This document shows positions 9,469 to 17,258 of a DNA stretch of 64,000 bases, piece by piece. Numbering within the stretch: the first letter of the stretch is position 1; every line of letters starts with the position of its first letter. Made by a program: the position numbers and the translations under genes. The notes under the pieces are model-generated. The model was not told the DNA's origin. It worked only from the letters and a program-made list of their open reading frames with translations, and ran no database searches. Source of the DNA: an uncultured Eubacteriales bacterium (lineage in GTDB: Bacteria; Bacillota; Clostridia; Oscillospirales; CAG-382); assembly GCA_934479825.1 (NCBI GenBank), contig CAKSOW010000012.1:1-64000 (forward strand), read 5' to 3'.

Positions 9469-9846
9469 ATGGAACAAGAACTTATTGCCAAGGCAAAAGA
9501 AGCCAAGACAGTTGAGGAACTTATGGCTTTCTCCAAGGAAAACGGTGCCGGGATCACCGAAGAAGACGCGAAGATGTATTTTGAAGTACTTCATCCCAAG
9601 ACCGGCGAGCTGTCCGATGAAGAATTAGACAATGTGGCTGGCGGCGGATGCTATACCCAGGATGGATATCTTTTGACCACGATCGGACACAAATGTAAGT
9701 TTTATGAAGAAATTTTAGCAAATCCCCAGGGTGTAAAGGGTACCTGCTGCCGGTGCAAATATTGGGACACAAGATATCGGGTGGGAATGGAACCCATAGG
9801 CAGTCCCCTTAAATGTCTCAATCCGCGAAATATGCGAAGATCCTGA
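9469..9846 (+). CDS. Nif11-type RiPP precursor 2, six-Cys core
   Basis: A 125-aa paralogue of precursor 1. The leader ends GELSDEELDNVAGG. The core starts GCYTQDG and keeps LLTTIGHKC, FYEEI, GVKGTCCRCKYWD and a C-terminal KCLNPRN, again with six cysteines. The variable part is the linker between YEE and KGTCC and the stretch after KYWD. The Shine-Dalgarno region and first ~30 nt of coding are nearly identical to those of precursor 3, which points to recent tandem duplication. Confidence 0.88.
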   Translation: MEQELIAKAKEAKTVEELMAFSKENGAGITEEDAKMYFEVLHPKTGELSDEELDNVAGGGCYTQDGYLLTTIGHKCKFYEEILANPQGVKGTCCRCKYWDTRYRVGMEPIGSPLKCLNPRNMRRS

Positions 9847-9898
9847 CAACAGATTCATAGCAAAGGATAGGAACAAAACGCAAAAAGGAGTTATCCAC

Positions 9899-10294
9899 AT
9901 GGAACAAGAACTTATTGCCAAGGCAAAAAAAGCCAAGTCAGTCGAGGAACTTATGGCTCTCGCCAAGGAAAATAACGTTGCAATCACCGAAGAAGATGCG
10001 AAAATGTACTTTGAAGTGCTTCATCCCAAGACAGGCGAACTGTCCGACGAAGAGCTCGACAATGTCGCCGGCGGCGGATGTTATGCCCCAGGCGGAAATC
10101 TTTTGACTACCATCGGGCACGGATGCAAGTATTACGAAGAAGGGCGCAAAACCGGTGCGAAAGGTACCTGCTGCCGATGCAAATATTGGGGAAACGATCC
10201 TCACAACAAGGGTTCTCTTTGGACGACGATCGTAGACGGACTTATGGAAGTGATAGCGCCGCGCCAATGCTATCATCCGGCTAACAGAAAATAA
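9899..10294 (+). CDS. Nif11-type RiPP precursor 3, six-Cys core with longer tail
   Basis: A 131-aa paralogue. The leader ends GELSDEELDNVAGG and the core starts GCYAPGG with LLTTIGHGC, KYYEE and KGTCCRCKYW. After KYW it differs from copies 1, 2 and 5: it has a ~30-residue tail ending APRQCYHPANRK, so the sixth cysteine is kept but displaced. The same tail is found in degenerate form after copy 4, which shows that copies 3 and 4 share a more recent ancestor. Confidence 0.88.
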   Translation: MEQELIAKAKKAKSVEELMALAKENNVAITEEDAKMYFEVLHPKTGELSDEELDNVAGGGCYAPGGNLLTTIGHGCKYYEEGRKTGAKGTCCRCKYWGNDPHNKGSLWTTIVDGLMEVIAPRQCYHPANRK

Positions 10295-10327
10295 AAAAAA
10301 CAAAATAATACATAGAGAGGTTTAACC

Positions 10328-10534
10328 ATGGAAAAAGAACTCATTGGCAAATTAAAACAAGCACAATCTCCTGCAGAATTGATCACGCTCGCAAAAGAAA
10401 ACGGCTTGGAAATCACCGAAGAACAGGCCAAAGCATATTTTGAGCAGTTAAAAGCCAAGGCTGGCGAACTGTCCGACGATGAGCTTGCCAAAGTGGCCGG
10501 CGGTGTTGCTTTGCGTTTGAAGAAACTCTTTTGA
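10328..10534 (+). CDS. Nif11-type leader with lost core (precursor 4, truncated)
   Basis: A 68-aa ORF with an intact leader (ending GELSDDELAKVAGG) but only a ten-residue cysteine-free tail, VALRLKKLF, before a TGA. Downstream sequence in the same frame still resembles the core of copy 3, so this is a decayed precursor rather than a different peptide. The ribosome-binding site (GAGAGG) is intact, so a free leader could still be made and could compete for the enzyme or transporter; that is speculation. Confidence 0.75.
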   Translation: MEKELIGKLKQAQSPAELITLAKENGLEITEEQAKAYFEQLKAKAGELSDDELAKVAGGVALRLKKLF

Positions 10535-10713
10535 TCGCAAAAACACGGATACAAGTATTACGTAGAAAAGCGCAAGCCCGATGCAAAGGGTATTTACTGC
10601 CGATGCAGAGATCGGGAAAACGCTCCTCATAAGGGTTCTCTTTGAACAACAAACGCAGACGGACTTACGAAATTGACCGCGCCGCATCAGCGCTGTCATC
10701 CGGCTGACAGAAA
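10535..10713 (+). pseudogene. Relic core of precursor 4
   Basis: Continuing in frame past the TGA at 10532, the sequence reads HGYKYYVEKRKPDAKG, IYCRCRDRE and, after a second TGA (the Trp codon TGG in copy 3), TTNADGLTKLTAPHQRCHPADRK. It aligns residue by residue with the copy 3 core. The cysteine after the LLTTIG block and the first Cys of the CC pair are both Tyr here, and LLTTIG itself is lost. Two stops plus lost cysteines mark decay. Confidence 0.8.
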
Positions 10714-10742
10714 ACAATACATACAATCAGGAGGAATTAACC

Positions 10743-11120
10743 ATGGAAAAAGAACTTATTTTCAAGGCAAAACAAGCTAAATCCCCCGAAGAATTGATTG
10801 CTATCGCAAAAGAAAACGGTATGGAAATGACCGAAGAACGCGCCAAAACATATTTTGAGCAGTTGAATCCCACGACCGGTGAGCTGTCCGATGATGAGCT
10901 TGACAATGTAGCCGGCGGTGCCTGTTATGCGTATGACGGCGCTCTGTTGACAACGATTGGATACAGATGCAAGTATTATGAAGAAGTCGCGCAAAAACCT
11001 TTCGGCGTAAAAGGTACTTGCTGCAGATGCCGCTATTGGGACCATGACGAGGGAAGCGGCTATGAAACGTTTGGCGCTCCTCTCAAATGCCTTAATCCGA
11101 AAAATTACAAAAAGGGTTAA
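10743..11120 (+). CDS. Nif11-type RiPP precursor 5, six-Cys core
   Basis: A 125-aa precursor. The leader ends GELSDDELDNVAGG and the core starts ACYAYDG (Ala where other copies have Gly), then LLTTIGYRC, KYYEE, KGTCCRCRYWDHDEG and KCLNPKN. Six cysteines keep the spacing of copies 1 and 2. The change from GGG to GGA just before the first Cys supports cleavage after the second Gly. It is preceded by an AGGAGG site and followed after 7 nt by a strong hairpin that separates it from the radical SAM gene. Confidence 0.88.
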   Translation: MEKELIFKAKQAKSPEELIAIAKENGMEMTEERAKTYFEQLNPTTGELSDDELDNVAGGACYAYDGALLTTIGYRCKYYEEVAQKPFGVKGTCCRCRYWDHDEGSGYETFGAPLKCLNPKNYKKG

Positions 11121-11127
11121 ACATATG

Positions 11128-11158
11128 CGCGGCATACAGATAAAAACTGTATGCCGCG
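11128..11158 (+). promoter_or_regulatory. Intercistronic hairpin between precursors and radical SAM gene
   Basis: A perfect 12-bp stem, CGCGGCATACAG / CTGTATGCCGCG, with a 7-nt A-rich loop, lies between the last precursor stop and the modifying enzyme. No T tract follows, so it is not a standard intrinsic terminator. It could protect the precursor mRNA end or reduce read-through, giving more precursor than enzyme. An ATG inside the right arm (11151) is in frame with the enzyme but would be buried in the stem. Confidence 0.6.
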
Positions 11159-11177
11159 TAATAAAACGGAGAAAACT

Positions 11178-12563
11178 ATGCGTTACCTATTGAACCCCCA
11201 TATAGCCTTACGCTCATGGAAACTTGTTCCTTATGCCTATTACATCAAGGGCGAGCGAAACGCCCAAGGACTGAAAAAAGAGGAATTTGAATTTCTTTGC
11301 GCGTGTGACGGCAAAACCGAGCTTCCCTCCGATAACGAAAGCCCTCTTGTCCGCCGTCTCCTTGAAAACGGCTTTATCCATGCGGCAAAAGAGGGAGAAA
11401 TCCTATCCGATTGGAGCAGACCGCTGGTCTGCTCCAACAGGTATTTTCCTGCCATGAACTGGATGATAACGGGCCGGTGCAACTACAACTGTCTGCACTG
11501 CTTCAATGCCGCAGACAATGCGCCGCTTATGAGCGAATGGAGCATGGAGGAGGCGGACAAGCTTCTTGACCAGGCGCGTGACTGCGGAATCAACGCCTTT
11601 ACCATTACGGGCGGCGAGCCGATGTTCCACAAGAACTTTTTCGATATTTTAGACGGCATTTACCGGCGCGGAATGTATGTGGAAGAGCTGAACACAAACG
11701 GATATTTTATAACAGCGGAGACGCTTGACCGCATGAAAAAAGTCGGAAGTATGCCGTTAATGAAGATATCCTTTGACGGCATCGGCTACCACAACTGGAT
11801 GCGTAACCGCAAGGATGCCGAAGAATCGGCGATGCGTGCGATTTCTCTATGCTTAGAAAACGGCTTCCGTGTCAAGGTGCAGACGAATATGAACCGCCGC
11901 AACAGCGGATGTATGTACGAAACGGTGGAACTGCTTGACTCGATGGGTGTGGACGAGACGCGGATCATCCGCACAACGGAAGCGCCGCGCTGGGTGCAGA
12001 ACGCAGGGGATTCCTGTCTGTCCTTGCAGGAATATTTTGACGAATCCCTCGCCCTTTTACAAAGATACGCACAGGGAAAGCATCGTATGGACCTCACCGT
12101 CTGGCAGATTGGGACGCTGTTTCCGCAATCGAAATTCTACACGCTCACGGCTGTAAACTCTTGCGCCGGCCGTTATCGTGACAGTGCGCCGGTCTGCAAG
12201 GGTAACCGCGGCATGGTCGCGGTCGGTGCGAACGGGCATGTGTATCCCTGCCACCAGATGTCAGGGTATTATGAACAGCACGGAGATGTTTTAGGCAATG
12301 TGAAAGACACGCCGCTTGCCGAGCTGCTTTCGGACAGCCGGTATCTGGACGAGGTCTGCACCACGCTCGGAACTTTGCGCGAAAAGAACGGGAAATGCGG
12401 TCAATGTGAATATTTTGAACGCTGTAACGGCGGCTGCCGTGCCATTGCCTTGGCATTAACGGGGGATAAACTCGGTATCGACCCCTCAAAATGCCTGTTC
12501 TGGGAAGAACGGTACGACCAAAAAATTGCAGAGTTGCTCCCCGGTTATCAGACCGTTATGTAA
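11178..12563 (+). CDS. Radical SAM/SPASM peptide maturase
   Basis: A 461-aa radical SAM protein. The CX3CX2C cluster motif is CNYNCLHC (Cys101, Cys105, Cys108), followed by the TITGGEPMFH SAM-binding segment and a C-terminal SPASM domain with cysteines in SCAGRYRDSAPVCKG, VYPCHQM and CGQCEYFERCNGGCRA for auxiliary Fe-S clusters. The N-terminal ~90 residues could contain a leader-binding domain. Such enzymes install thioether, C-C or similar crosslinks in RiPP precursors; the chemistry here is not predictable. I start at ATG 11178 because GGAG lies 6 nt upstream; the in-frame ATG at 11151 has no ribosome-binding site and is inside a hairpin. Confidence 0.9.
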   Translation: MRYLLNPHIALRSWKLVPYAYYIKGERNAQGLKKEEFEFLCACDGKTELPSDNESPLVRRLLENGFIHAAKEGEILSDWSRPLVCSNRYFPAMNWMITGRCNYNCLHCFNAADNAPLMSEWSMEEADKLLDQARDCGINAFTITGGEPMFHKNFFDILDGIYRRGMYVEELNTNGYFITAETLDRMKKVGSMPLMKISFDGIGYHNWMRNRKDAEESAMRAISLCLENGFRVKVQTNMNRRNSGCMYETVELLDSMGVDETRIIRTTEAPRWVQNAGDSCLSLQEYFDESLALLQRYAQGKHRMDLTVWQIGTLFPQSKFYTLTAVNSCAGRYRDSAPVCKGNRGMVAVGANGHVYPCHQMSGYYEQHGDVLGNVKDTPLAELLSDSRYLDEVCTTLGTLREKNGKCGQCEYFERCNGGCRAIALALTGDKLGIDPSKCLFWEERYDQKIAELLPGYQTVM

Positions 12564-12587
12564 CGCCGGAGAAAGGATCAGACTTTT

Positions 12588-14312
12588 ATGAAAACCGGAA
12601 TTCGTATTTCCGCGGCACTTCTTGCCGCCCTTTTTGTCCTGGCGGCATTCGTCTCGTGCGGACAAAACGAAACATACACCAAGGACGCCGTAACCACACT
12701 AAGCCCGACCGGCACAGAAAACGGCGAAACCGCCCCTCTGCCAGAAGATATCGTTGTGCTTTATACCAACGACGTCCATTGCGGCATAGAAGAAAACATA
12801 GGCTATGCCGGGCTTGCCGCGTACAAAAATCTTGTAGAATCACAGACCGAGAATGTCCTTTTAGTGGACTGCGGCGATGCCATTCAGGGCAACGCGTTCG
12901 GAACAGTCTCGAAAGGCATGTTTATCATCGATTTAATGAACCGTGTCGGCTATGATTACGCCGTCCCCGGAAACCATGAGTTCGGTTACGGGATGGAACA
13001 GCTTTCGGTTCTGATCGATAACGCAGACGCGACCTATCTTGGCTGCAATATCACCTATACGGGAAAAAACAGCAATCTTCTGTCTGCGGTAAAGCCATAT
13101 GACATCAAGGAATATGGTGAAAAGAAGATAGCCTGCATCGGCGTGCTCACCCCTGAAACCTTAACCTCGGCAACCCCTTCCGGTTTTATGGAGGACGGAG
13201 AGTTTGTCTACGGCTTTTACGGTGAAAGCGAAGAAGCTTTCTATACGCAGATCCAAAAGAATATCGACGCCTGCAAAAAAGAGGGCGCGGATTATGTAAT
13301 CATTCTTTCGCACCTCGGGGATGAAGAAAACAGCTTATTTTCCTCAACTGCCTTGATCAAGCACACAACCGGCATTGACGCAGTGCTTGACGGTCATGCG
13401 CATACTATCATTTCTTCCCGGGTGGTACGGGACAAAGAGGGAAACGCCGTACTTCTCTCCTCCTCCGGAACAAAATTAAATGCAATCGGTCAGCTTGTCA
13501 TTACCGCCGACGGCTTTATCAGTACCGGCCTTATTACCGACTTTGACGAAAAGGACAGCGAAACCGAAGCGGCTGTGCAAAAAGCAAAAGAAATCTACGA
13601 CAGTACCTTAAAAGAGGTCGTCGCCACAAGCGACATAGCGTTGTCTGTATCCGACGAAAACGGTATCCGCATGGTAAGAAGCCGCGAGACTGCAATAGGA
13701 AATTTCTGCGCGGACGCCTACCGCAGTGTGACGGACGCCGATATTGCCGTAGTCAACGGCGGCGGTATACGGGCGGATCTGCCGAAGGGCGATATAACCT
13801 ATGCGGATATCATAGCGATCCATCCTCACGAAGATACAATTTGCGTTACCAAAGCGACAGGACAACAGATTTTAGATCTGCTTGAAACAGCCTCCCGCAA
13901 TACGAGATCCGTCTATGAAGAAAGCGGAAACGCGACCGGGGAATTTGGAGGATTTATGCAGGTGTCGGGACTGCGCTATACCATAGATACCCGGATTCCT
14001 TCGTCTGTAAAGCTTGACGAGAAAGGATTCTTCCTCTCGGTCAATGGCGAACGGCGTGTGAAGGATGTACAGGTGCAGGGAAAAGACGGCATGTATACCG
14101 CAATCGACCCACAGGCGACTTACGCCGTGGCCTCCAACAGCTATTTGATCAAAGACAGCGGAGACGGTCTCAATATGTTTGCCGGAAACGAACTTTTGTT
14201 AAACGATGTTATGATAGACAATCAGGCATTAGTCACCTACCTCCGCGACACCCTGAAAGGCAAGCCCGGCGACAGATACTCTGCCGTCGAAGGACGTATC
14301 ACCGTCCAATAA
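12588..14312 (+). CDS. Lipoprotein 5'-nucleotidase / UshA-like metallophosphoesterase
   Basis: A 574-aa exported enzyme of the UshA/YfkN group that hydrolyses nucleotides or related phosphoesters outside the membrane. A lipoprotein signal peptide ends in a lipobox with Cys24 (AFVSC). The metallophosphatase domain has LYTNDVHCG, VDCGDAIQGN, GNHEFGYG, LSHLGDE and DGHAHT, which supply the two-metal centre. The C-terminal 5'-nucleotidase domain includes GNFCADAYR and NGGGIRADL. It lies 24 nt after the radical SAM gene and before the terminator, so it is probably the last gene of this transcript. A role in the RiPP pathway is possible but not shown. Confidence 0.9.
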   Translation: MKTGIRISAALLAALFVLAAFVSCGQNETYTKDAVTTLSPTGTENGETAPLPEDIVVLYTNDVHCGIEENIGYAGLAAYKNLVESQTENVLLVDCGDAIQGNAFGTVSKGMFIIDLMNRVGYDYAVPGNHEFGYGMEQLSVLIDNADATYLGCNITYTGKNSNLLSAVKPYDIKEYGEKKIACIGVLTPETLTSATPSGFMEDGEFVYGFYGESEEAFYTQIQKNIDACKKEGADYVIILSHLGDEENSLFSSTALIKHTTGIDAVLDGHAHTIISSRVVRDKEGNAVLLSSSGTKLNAIGQLVITADGFISTGLITDFDEKDSETEAAVQKAKEIYDSTLKEVVATSDIALSVSDENGIRMVRSRETAIGNFCADAYRSVTDADIAVVNGGGIRADLPKGDITYADIIAIHPHEDTICVTKATGQQILDLLETASRNTRSVYEESGNATGEFGGFMQVSGLRYTIDTRIPSSVKLDEKGFFLSVNGERRVKDVQVQGKDGMYTAIDPQATYAVASNSYLIKDSGDGLNMFAGNELLLNDVMIDNQALVTYLRDTLKGKPGDRYSAVEGRITVQ

Positions 14313-14343
14313 GCCGGAAATTATATTACAAACACAGACAGCA

Positions 14344-14374
14344 ACGCCGACCGGAACTTCCGGTCGGCGTTTAT
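14344..14374 (+). terminator. Rho-independent terminator after the RiPP locus
   Basis: An 11-bp GC-rich stem (ACGCCGACCGG / CCGGTCGGCGT) with a 5-nt loop, followed by a short T-rich stretch, 31 nt after the nucleotidase stop. Confidence 0.75.
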
Positions 14375-14429
14375 GTATTCTATATGCAGTTACTCTGAAT
14401 CAACCGTTGGGACAGCCTGAAAATAAAAA

Positions 14430-14471
14430 ATCTCCCGTCCGCTTTTCATTTAGAAAAAGGGAACGGGAGTG
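14430..14471 (-). terminator. Terminator of the aldo/keto reductase gene
   Basis: On the minus strand a CTCCCGT/ACGGGAG stem is followed by ATTTTTTATTTT. It lies about 40 nt beyond the stop of the leftward gene at 14508. Confidence 0.65.
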
Positions 14472-14507
14472 AGGGAAAGTTACCCTTGCACAGGCAAACT
14501 TTGCCCC

Positions 14508-15470
14508 TTACCGTGCGCCGGAAATCTTATGCGGCTCGTACGGTTCTTCCAAATAGGCGATTTCTTCATCTGTAAACGAAACGTCAAGAGCGCCGCAAGC
14601 GTCGTCCAGATAACGCGCTTTGGTCGCGCCGATAATGGGAGAGAGAATCCCTTTGGCGAACAGCCATGCAAGCGAGATCTGCGTCATGGTAACCTCATGT
14701 TTTTCGGCAAGCGACGCAACGCGCATGGAGATCTCATGATCGGTCTTTTCGGTTGAATCGTATTTGCGCGCCGCCATGGCATCGGTCTTGCTGCGCTTGG
14801 TGTCGGCATGCCATTCGGTGCGGCAAAGCCTTCCGGCGGCAAGCGGACTGTACGGCGTGAGCGACACGCCGAATTGCTTGCAGACCGGAATCAACTCACG
14901 CTCGTCCTCGCGGTAAAGCAAATTGTAGTGATCCTGCATGGAAACAAACGGCGTAAGGCTGTTATCACGCGCACAAAGCTGCATATTGTAAAACTGATAC
15001 CCATACATAGCGGAAGCGCCGAGCGCACGGACCTTTCCGGCCTTGACCAGTTTGTCAAGAGCGTCCATGGTCTCTTCGATCGGTGTGGCATAATCAAAAC
15101 GGTGAATGATATATAGGTCGAGATAATCTGTGCCTAAGCGGCGCAGTGTGCCGTCGATCTCACGCTGAATTGCCTGCCGCGAAAGAGCGCCGTCGTTGAA
15201 ATAGACCTTGGAAGCAAGAATCACTTTGTCACGGACGACGTTTCTTCTGATCGCCTTACCAAGATATTCTTCACTTGTACCATGCGAATAGCTGTTGGCC
15301 GTGTCGAAAAAATTGATGCCGCAATCCAACGCATGCTTAACAATGTCGTTTGTTTCTTCGGGATCAAGCGTCCATTCGTGAAAATCGGCGGACGGTTTGC
15401 CGAAACCCATGCAACCCACACAAAGGCGTGAAACTTCGATGTCTGTGTTTCCGAGTTTTGCATATTTCAT
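14508..15470 (-). CDS. Aldo/keto reductase
   Basis: A 320-aa NADP-dependent TIM-barrel oxidoreductase of the aldo/keto reductase family. It begins MKYAKLGNTDIEVSRLCVGC, has the catalytic-site segments FFDTANSYSHG (Asp and Tyr) and KVILASKVYF (Lys), then YLDLYIIHRFD (His) and a cofactor-binding C-terminus (GATKARYLDDA). The start at 15470 is chosen because GAGGAGG lies 7 nt upstream; a longer in-frame extension exists but has no ribosome-binding site and no family similarity. It is transcribed divergently from the T-box unit. The substrate is unknown. Confidence 0.92.
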   Translation of the reverse strand: MKYAKLGNTDIEVSRLCVGCMGFGKPSADFHEWTLDPEETNDIVKHALDCGINFFDTANSYSHGTSEEYLGKAIRRNVVRDKVILASKVYFNDGALSRQAIQREIDGTLRRLGTDYLDLYIIHRFDYATPIEETMDALDKLVKAGKVRALGASAMYGYQFYNMQLCARDNSLTPFVSMQDHYNLLYREDERELIPVCKQFGVSLTPYSPLAAGRLCRTEWHADTKRSKTDAMAARKYDSTEKTDHEISMRVASLAEKHEVTMTQISLAWLFAKGILSPIIGATKARYLDDACGALDVSFTDEEIAYLEEPYEPHKISGAR

Positions 15471-15637
15471 GATTATTACCTCCTCTTTTATAATTTCAGT
15501 ATAGCAGGCAAAAATACGTCCTGCAAGACAAAAATGTAAAGAAACATGCTTTTTTAACTCATTTTTGCCTAAAATGCCTATAAAGAACACCGGATTTGCG
15601 AGAGAATCCGCTATTGTGCCGAATTTCCGAAAAGGCC

Positions 15638-15666
15638 TTGACAAATCGCTTTTTGCATATTATAAT
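15638..15666 (+). promoter_or_regulatory. Sigma-A promoter of the T-box transcript
   Basis: Perfect consensus TTGACA (15638-15643), 17-bp spacer, TATAAT (15661-15666). It starts the leader RNA that carries the T-box. Confidence 0.9.
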
Positions 15667-15672
15667 AAAAGT

Positions 15673-15980
15673 GTAAAAGCGATGATGAGGAAAAGTAGCA
15701 AAGCAAAAATCCTTTCAGAGAGCCGCCGGGCGGTGAAAGGCGGTAAGGAAAAGCTTGTGCGAAAATCACCTCCGAGCTGAACGCCTGAAACGGTATACGA
15801 ACAAAAGCATTTGTTCCCCCCAGAATGGAAATGAGCATGGGAAAAGGTTCGTGCAGCCATGCCGCCGTAAGTAAGCGTTTCCGCATGTCTGCGTTATCGG
15901 ACAGACGCATATCGGTGCGTTACAATTAAAAAGAGTGGTACAAGGATTTGTCTCTTTGGTGAGATGAATCCTTTTTTATT
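15673..15980 (+). promoter_or_regulatory. T-box riboswitch, isoleucine (AUC) specifier
   Basis: Stem I is recognisable: GATGAGGA, the AGTA loop-E element (15694-15697), the AGAG bulge (15717-15720), the GGTGAAA-type terminal loop in a GCCGCC/GGCGG stem, then GCGAAA ATC ACC TCC GAGC. The specifier triplet is ATC at 15765-15767 followed by a purine, an isoleucine codon. Near the 3' end a degenerate T-box sequence, GAGTGGTAC (TGGTAC at 15936-15941), precedes the terminator helix. The next genes are threonine ammonia-lyase and RidA, which fits isoleucine control: uncharged tRNA-Ile would favour read-through. Confidence 0.87.
15942..15977 (+). terminator. T-box terminator hairpin
   Basis: AAGGATTTGTCTC pairs with GAGATGAATCCTT (two G-U pairs) and is followed by TTTTTTATT. 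It is mutually exclusive with the antiterminator involving TGGTAC just upstream. Confidence 0.8.
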
Positions 15981-16031
15981 CATACGGCAAAAAATCTTTC
16001 ATAAGATAAAATACGGAAAGGAATGGAAAAA

Positions 16032-17228
16032 ATGGTCTCCCTTGACAAAATCTATCATGCGTCCTATGTGTTGAAAGACGTTATCCGCAACACAGAGCTC
16101 ATCCGTGCTCCCAAGATCCGTTCAGACTGCGAAGTTTTTCTCAAACCGGAATGCTTGCAGGTAACCGGTTCTTTTAAAGTGCGCGGTTCGGGTTACATGA
16201 TAAGCCAGCTTACCGACGAAGAAAAGGCGCATGGCGTTATTGCTTGCAGTGCCGGAAATCATGCCCAGGGCGTGGCGCTGGCCGCAACCAAATACGGAAT
16301 CAAATCGATCATCTGTCTGCCGGACGGCGCGCCGATCTCCAAAGTCGAAGCAACCAAGAATTATGGCGCAGAGGTCTGCATGGTCAAGGGCGTATATGAC
16401 GACGCTTATAAAAAAGCCATCGAAATGCGCGATGAATTCGGATATACGTTCATTCATCCGTTTGATAACGAAAACGTCATTGCCGGTCAGGGAACGATCG
16501 GACTTGAAATATTGCATGATTTGGACGATGTGGACATCATCGTGGTGCCGATCGGCGGCGGCGGGCTTATTTCGGGCGTGGCGCTTGCGGCAAAAAAATT
16601 GAAGCCAAGCGTAAAAGTTTACGGTGTACAGGCGGCCGGCGCGCCGAGCATGTTCAATTCACTGCGCGACGGAAAAATTGAATGTCTGGATAAGGTTTCC
16701 ACCATTGCCGACGGTATCGCGGTTAAACAACCCGGGGAGAATACGTTTGAGATCTGCAAAACATATGTGGATGAAGTCGTGACGGTAACAGAGGACGAAA
16801 TATCGTCTGCCATTTTAACGCTGATCGAACAGCAGAAAATGATTGCTGAGGGCGCAGGCGCAGTGTCGGTAGCGGCGGTCATGTTCGGGAAGATTCCGGA
16901 ACTTGCCGGAAAAAAAGTGGTATGCGTTGTATCGGGCGGCAATATTGACGTGACCATTCTGTCGCGTGTCATCAAACGCGGACTTTTAACTTCGGGACGC
17001 TCATGCAGTCTTTGCATTGAACTTTTGGATAAGCCGGGACAGTTGCAGCAGGTCTCCGAGATCATCGCAGGTCTTGGCGGAAACGTCATCAGCGTGCATC
17101 ATGAACGTGCCAGCGAAACGACGGATATCAACGGCTGTTATCTGCGCCTTGTGCTTGAAACGCGCAATGCCGAGCATATCAAACTCATTACCGACGCGCT
17201 GACGGCGCACGGTTTCAAACTGGTATAA
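16032..17228 (+). CDS. ilvA: Threonine ammonia-lyase with ACT domain
   Basis: A 398-aa PLP enzyme converting threonine to 2-oxobutanoate and ammonia, the first step of isoleucine synthesis. It has the PLP lysine in TGSFKVRGSG, ACSAGNHAQGVA, the phosphate-binding GGGGLISGVA loop and SGGNID. The C-terminal ~75 residues (SLCIELLDKPGQLQQVSEII) are an ACT regulatory domain. The length fits the ~400-aa single-ACT class. Start at 16032 gives 9-nt spacing from AAAGGA; the ATG at 16023 directly abuts that site and is less likely. The Ile-specific T-box upstream and RidA downstream support a biosynthetic role. Confidence 0.9.
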   Translation: MVSLDKIYHASYVLKDVIRNTELIRAPKIRSDCEVFLKPECLQVTGSFKVRGSGYMISQLTDEEKAHGVIACSAGNHAQGVALAATKYGIKSIICLPDGAPISKVEATKNYGAEVCMVKGVYDDAYKKAIEMRDEFGYTFIHPFDNENVIAGQGTIGLEILHDLDDVDIIVVPIGGGGLISGVALAAKKLKPSVKVYGVQAAGAPSMFNSLRDGKIECLDKVSTIADGIAVKQPGENTFEICKTYVDEVVTVTEDEISSAILTLIEQQKMIAEGAGAVSVAAVMFGKIPELAGKKVVCVVSGGNIDVTILSRVIKRGLLTSGRSCSLCIELLDKPGQLQQVSEIIAGLGGNVISVHHERASETTDINGCYLRLVLETRNAEHIKLITDALTAHGFKLV

Positions 17229-17258
17229 AAAACAGAAAATACGGAAAGGAAGATTTTC

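Noticed and set aside
11128..11158. Standard rho-independent terminator
   Set aside because: The stem is strong but no T tract follows, and the enzyme gene would be cut off.
15565..15780. 71-codon + strand ORF
   Set aside because: It starts upstream of the promoter and runs through T-box Stem I; the RNA structure explains the sequence.
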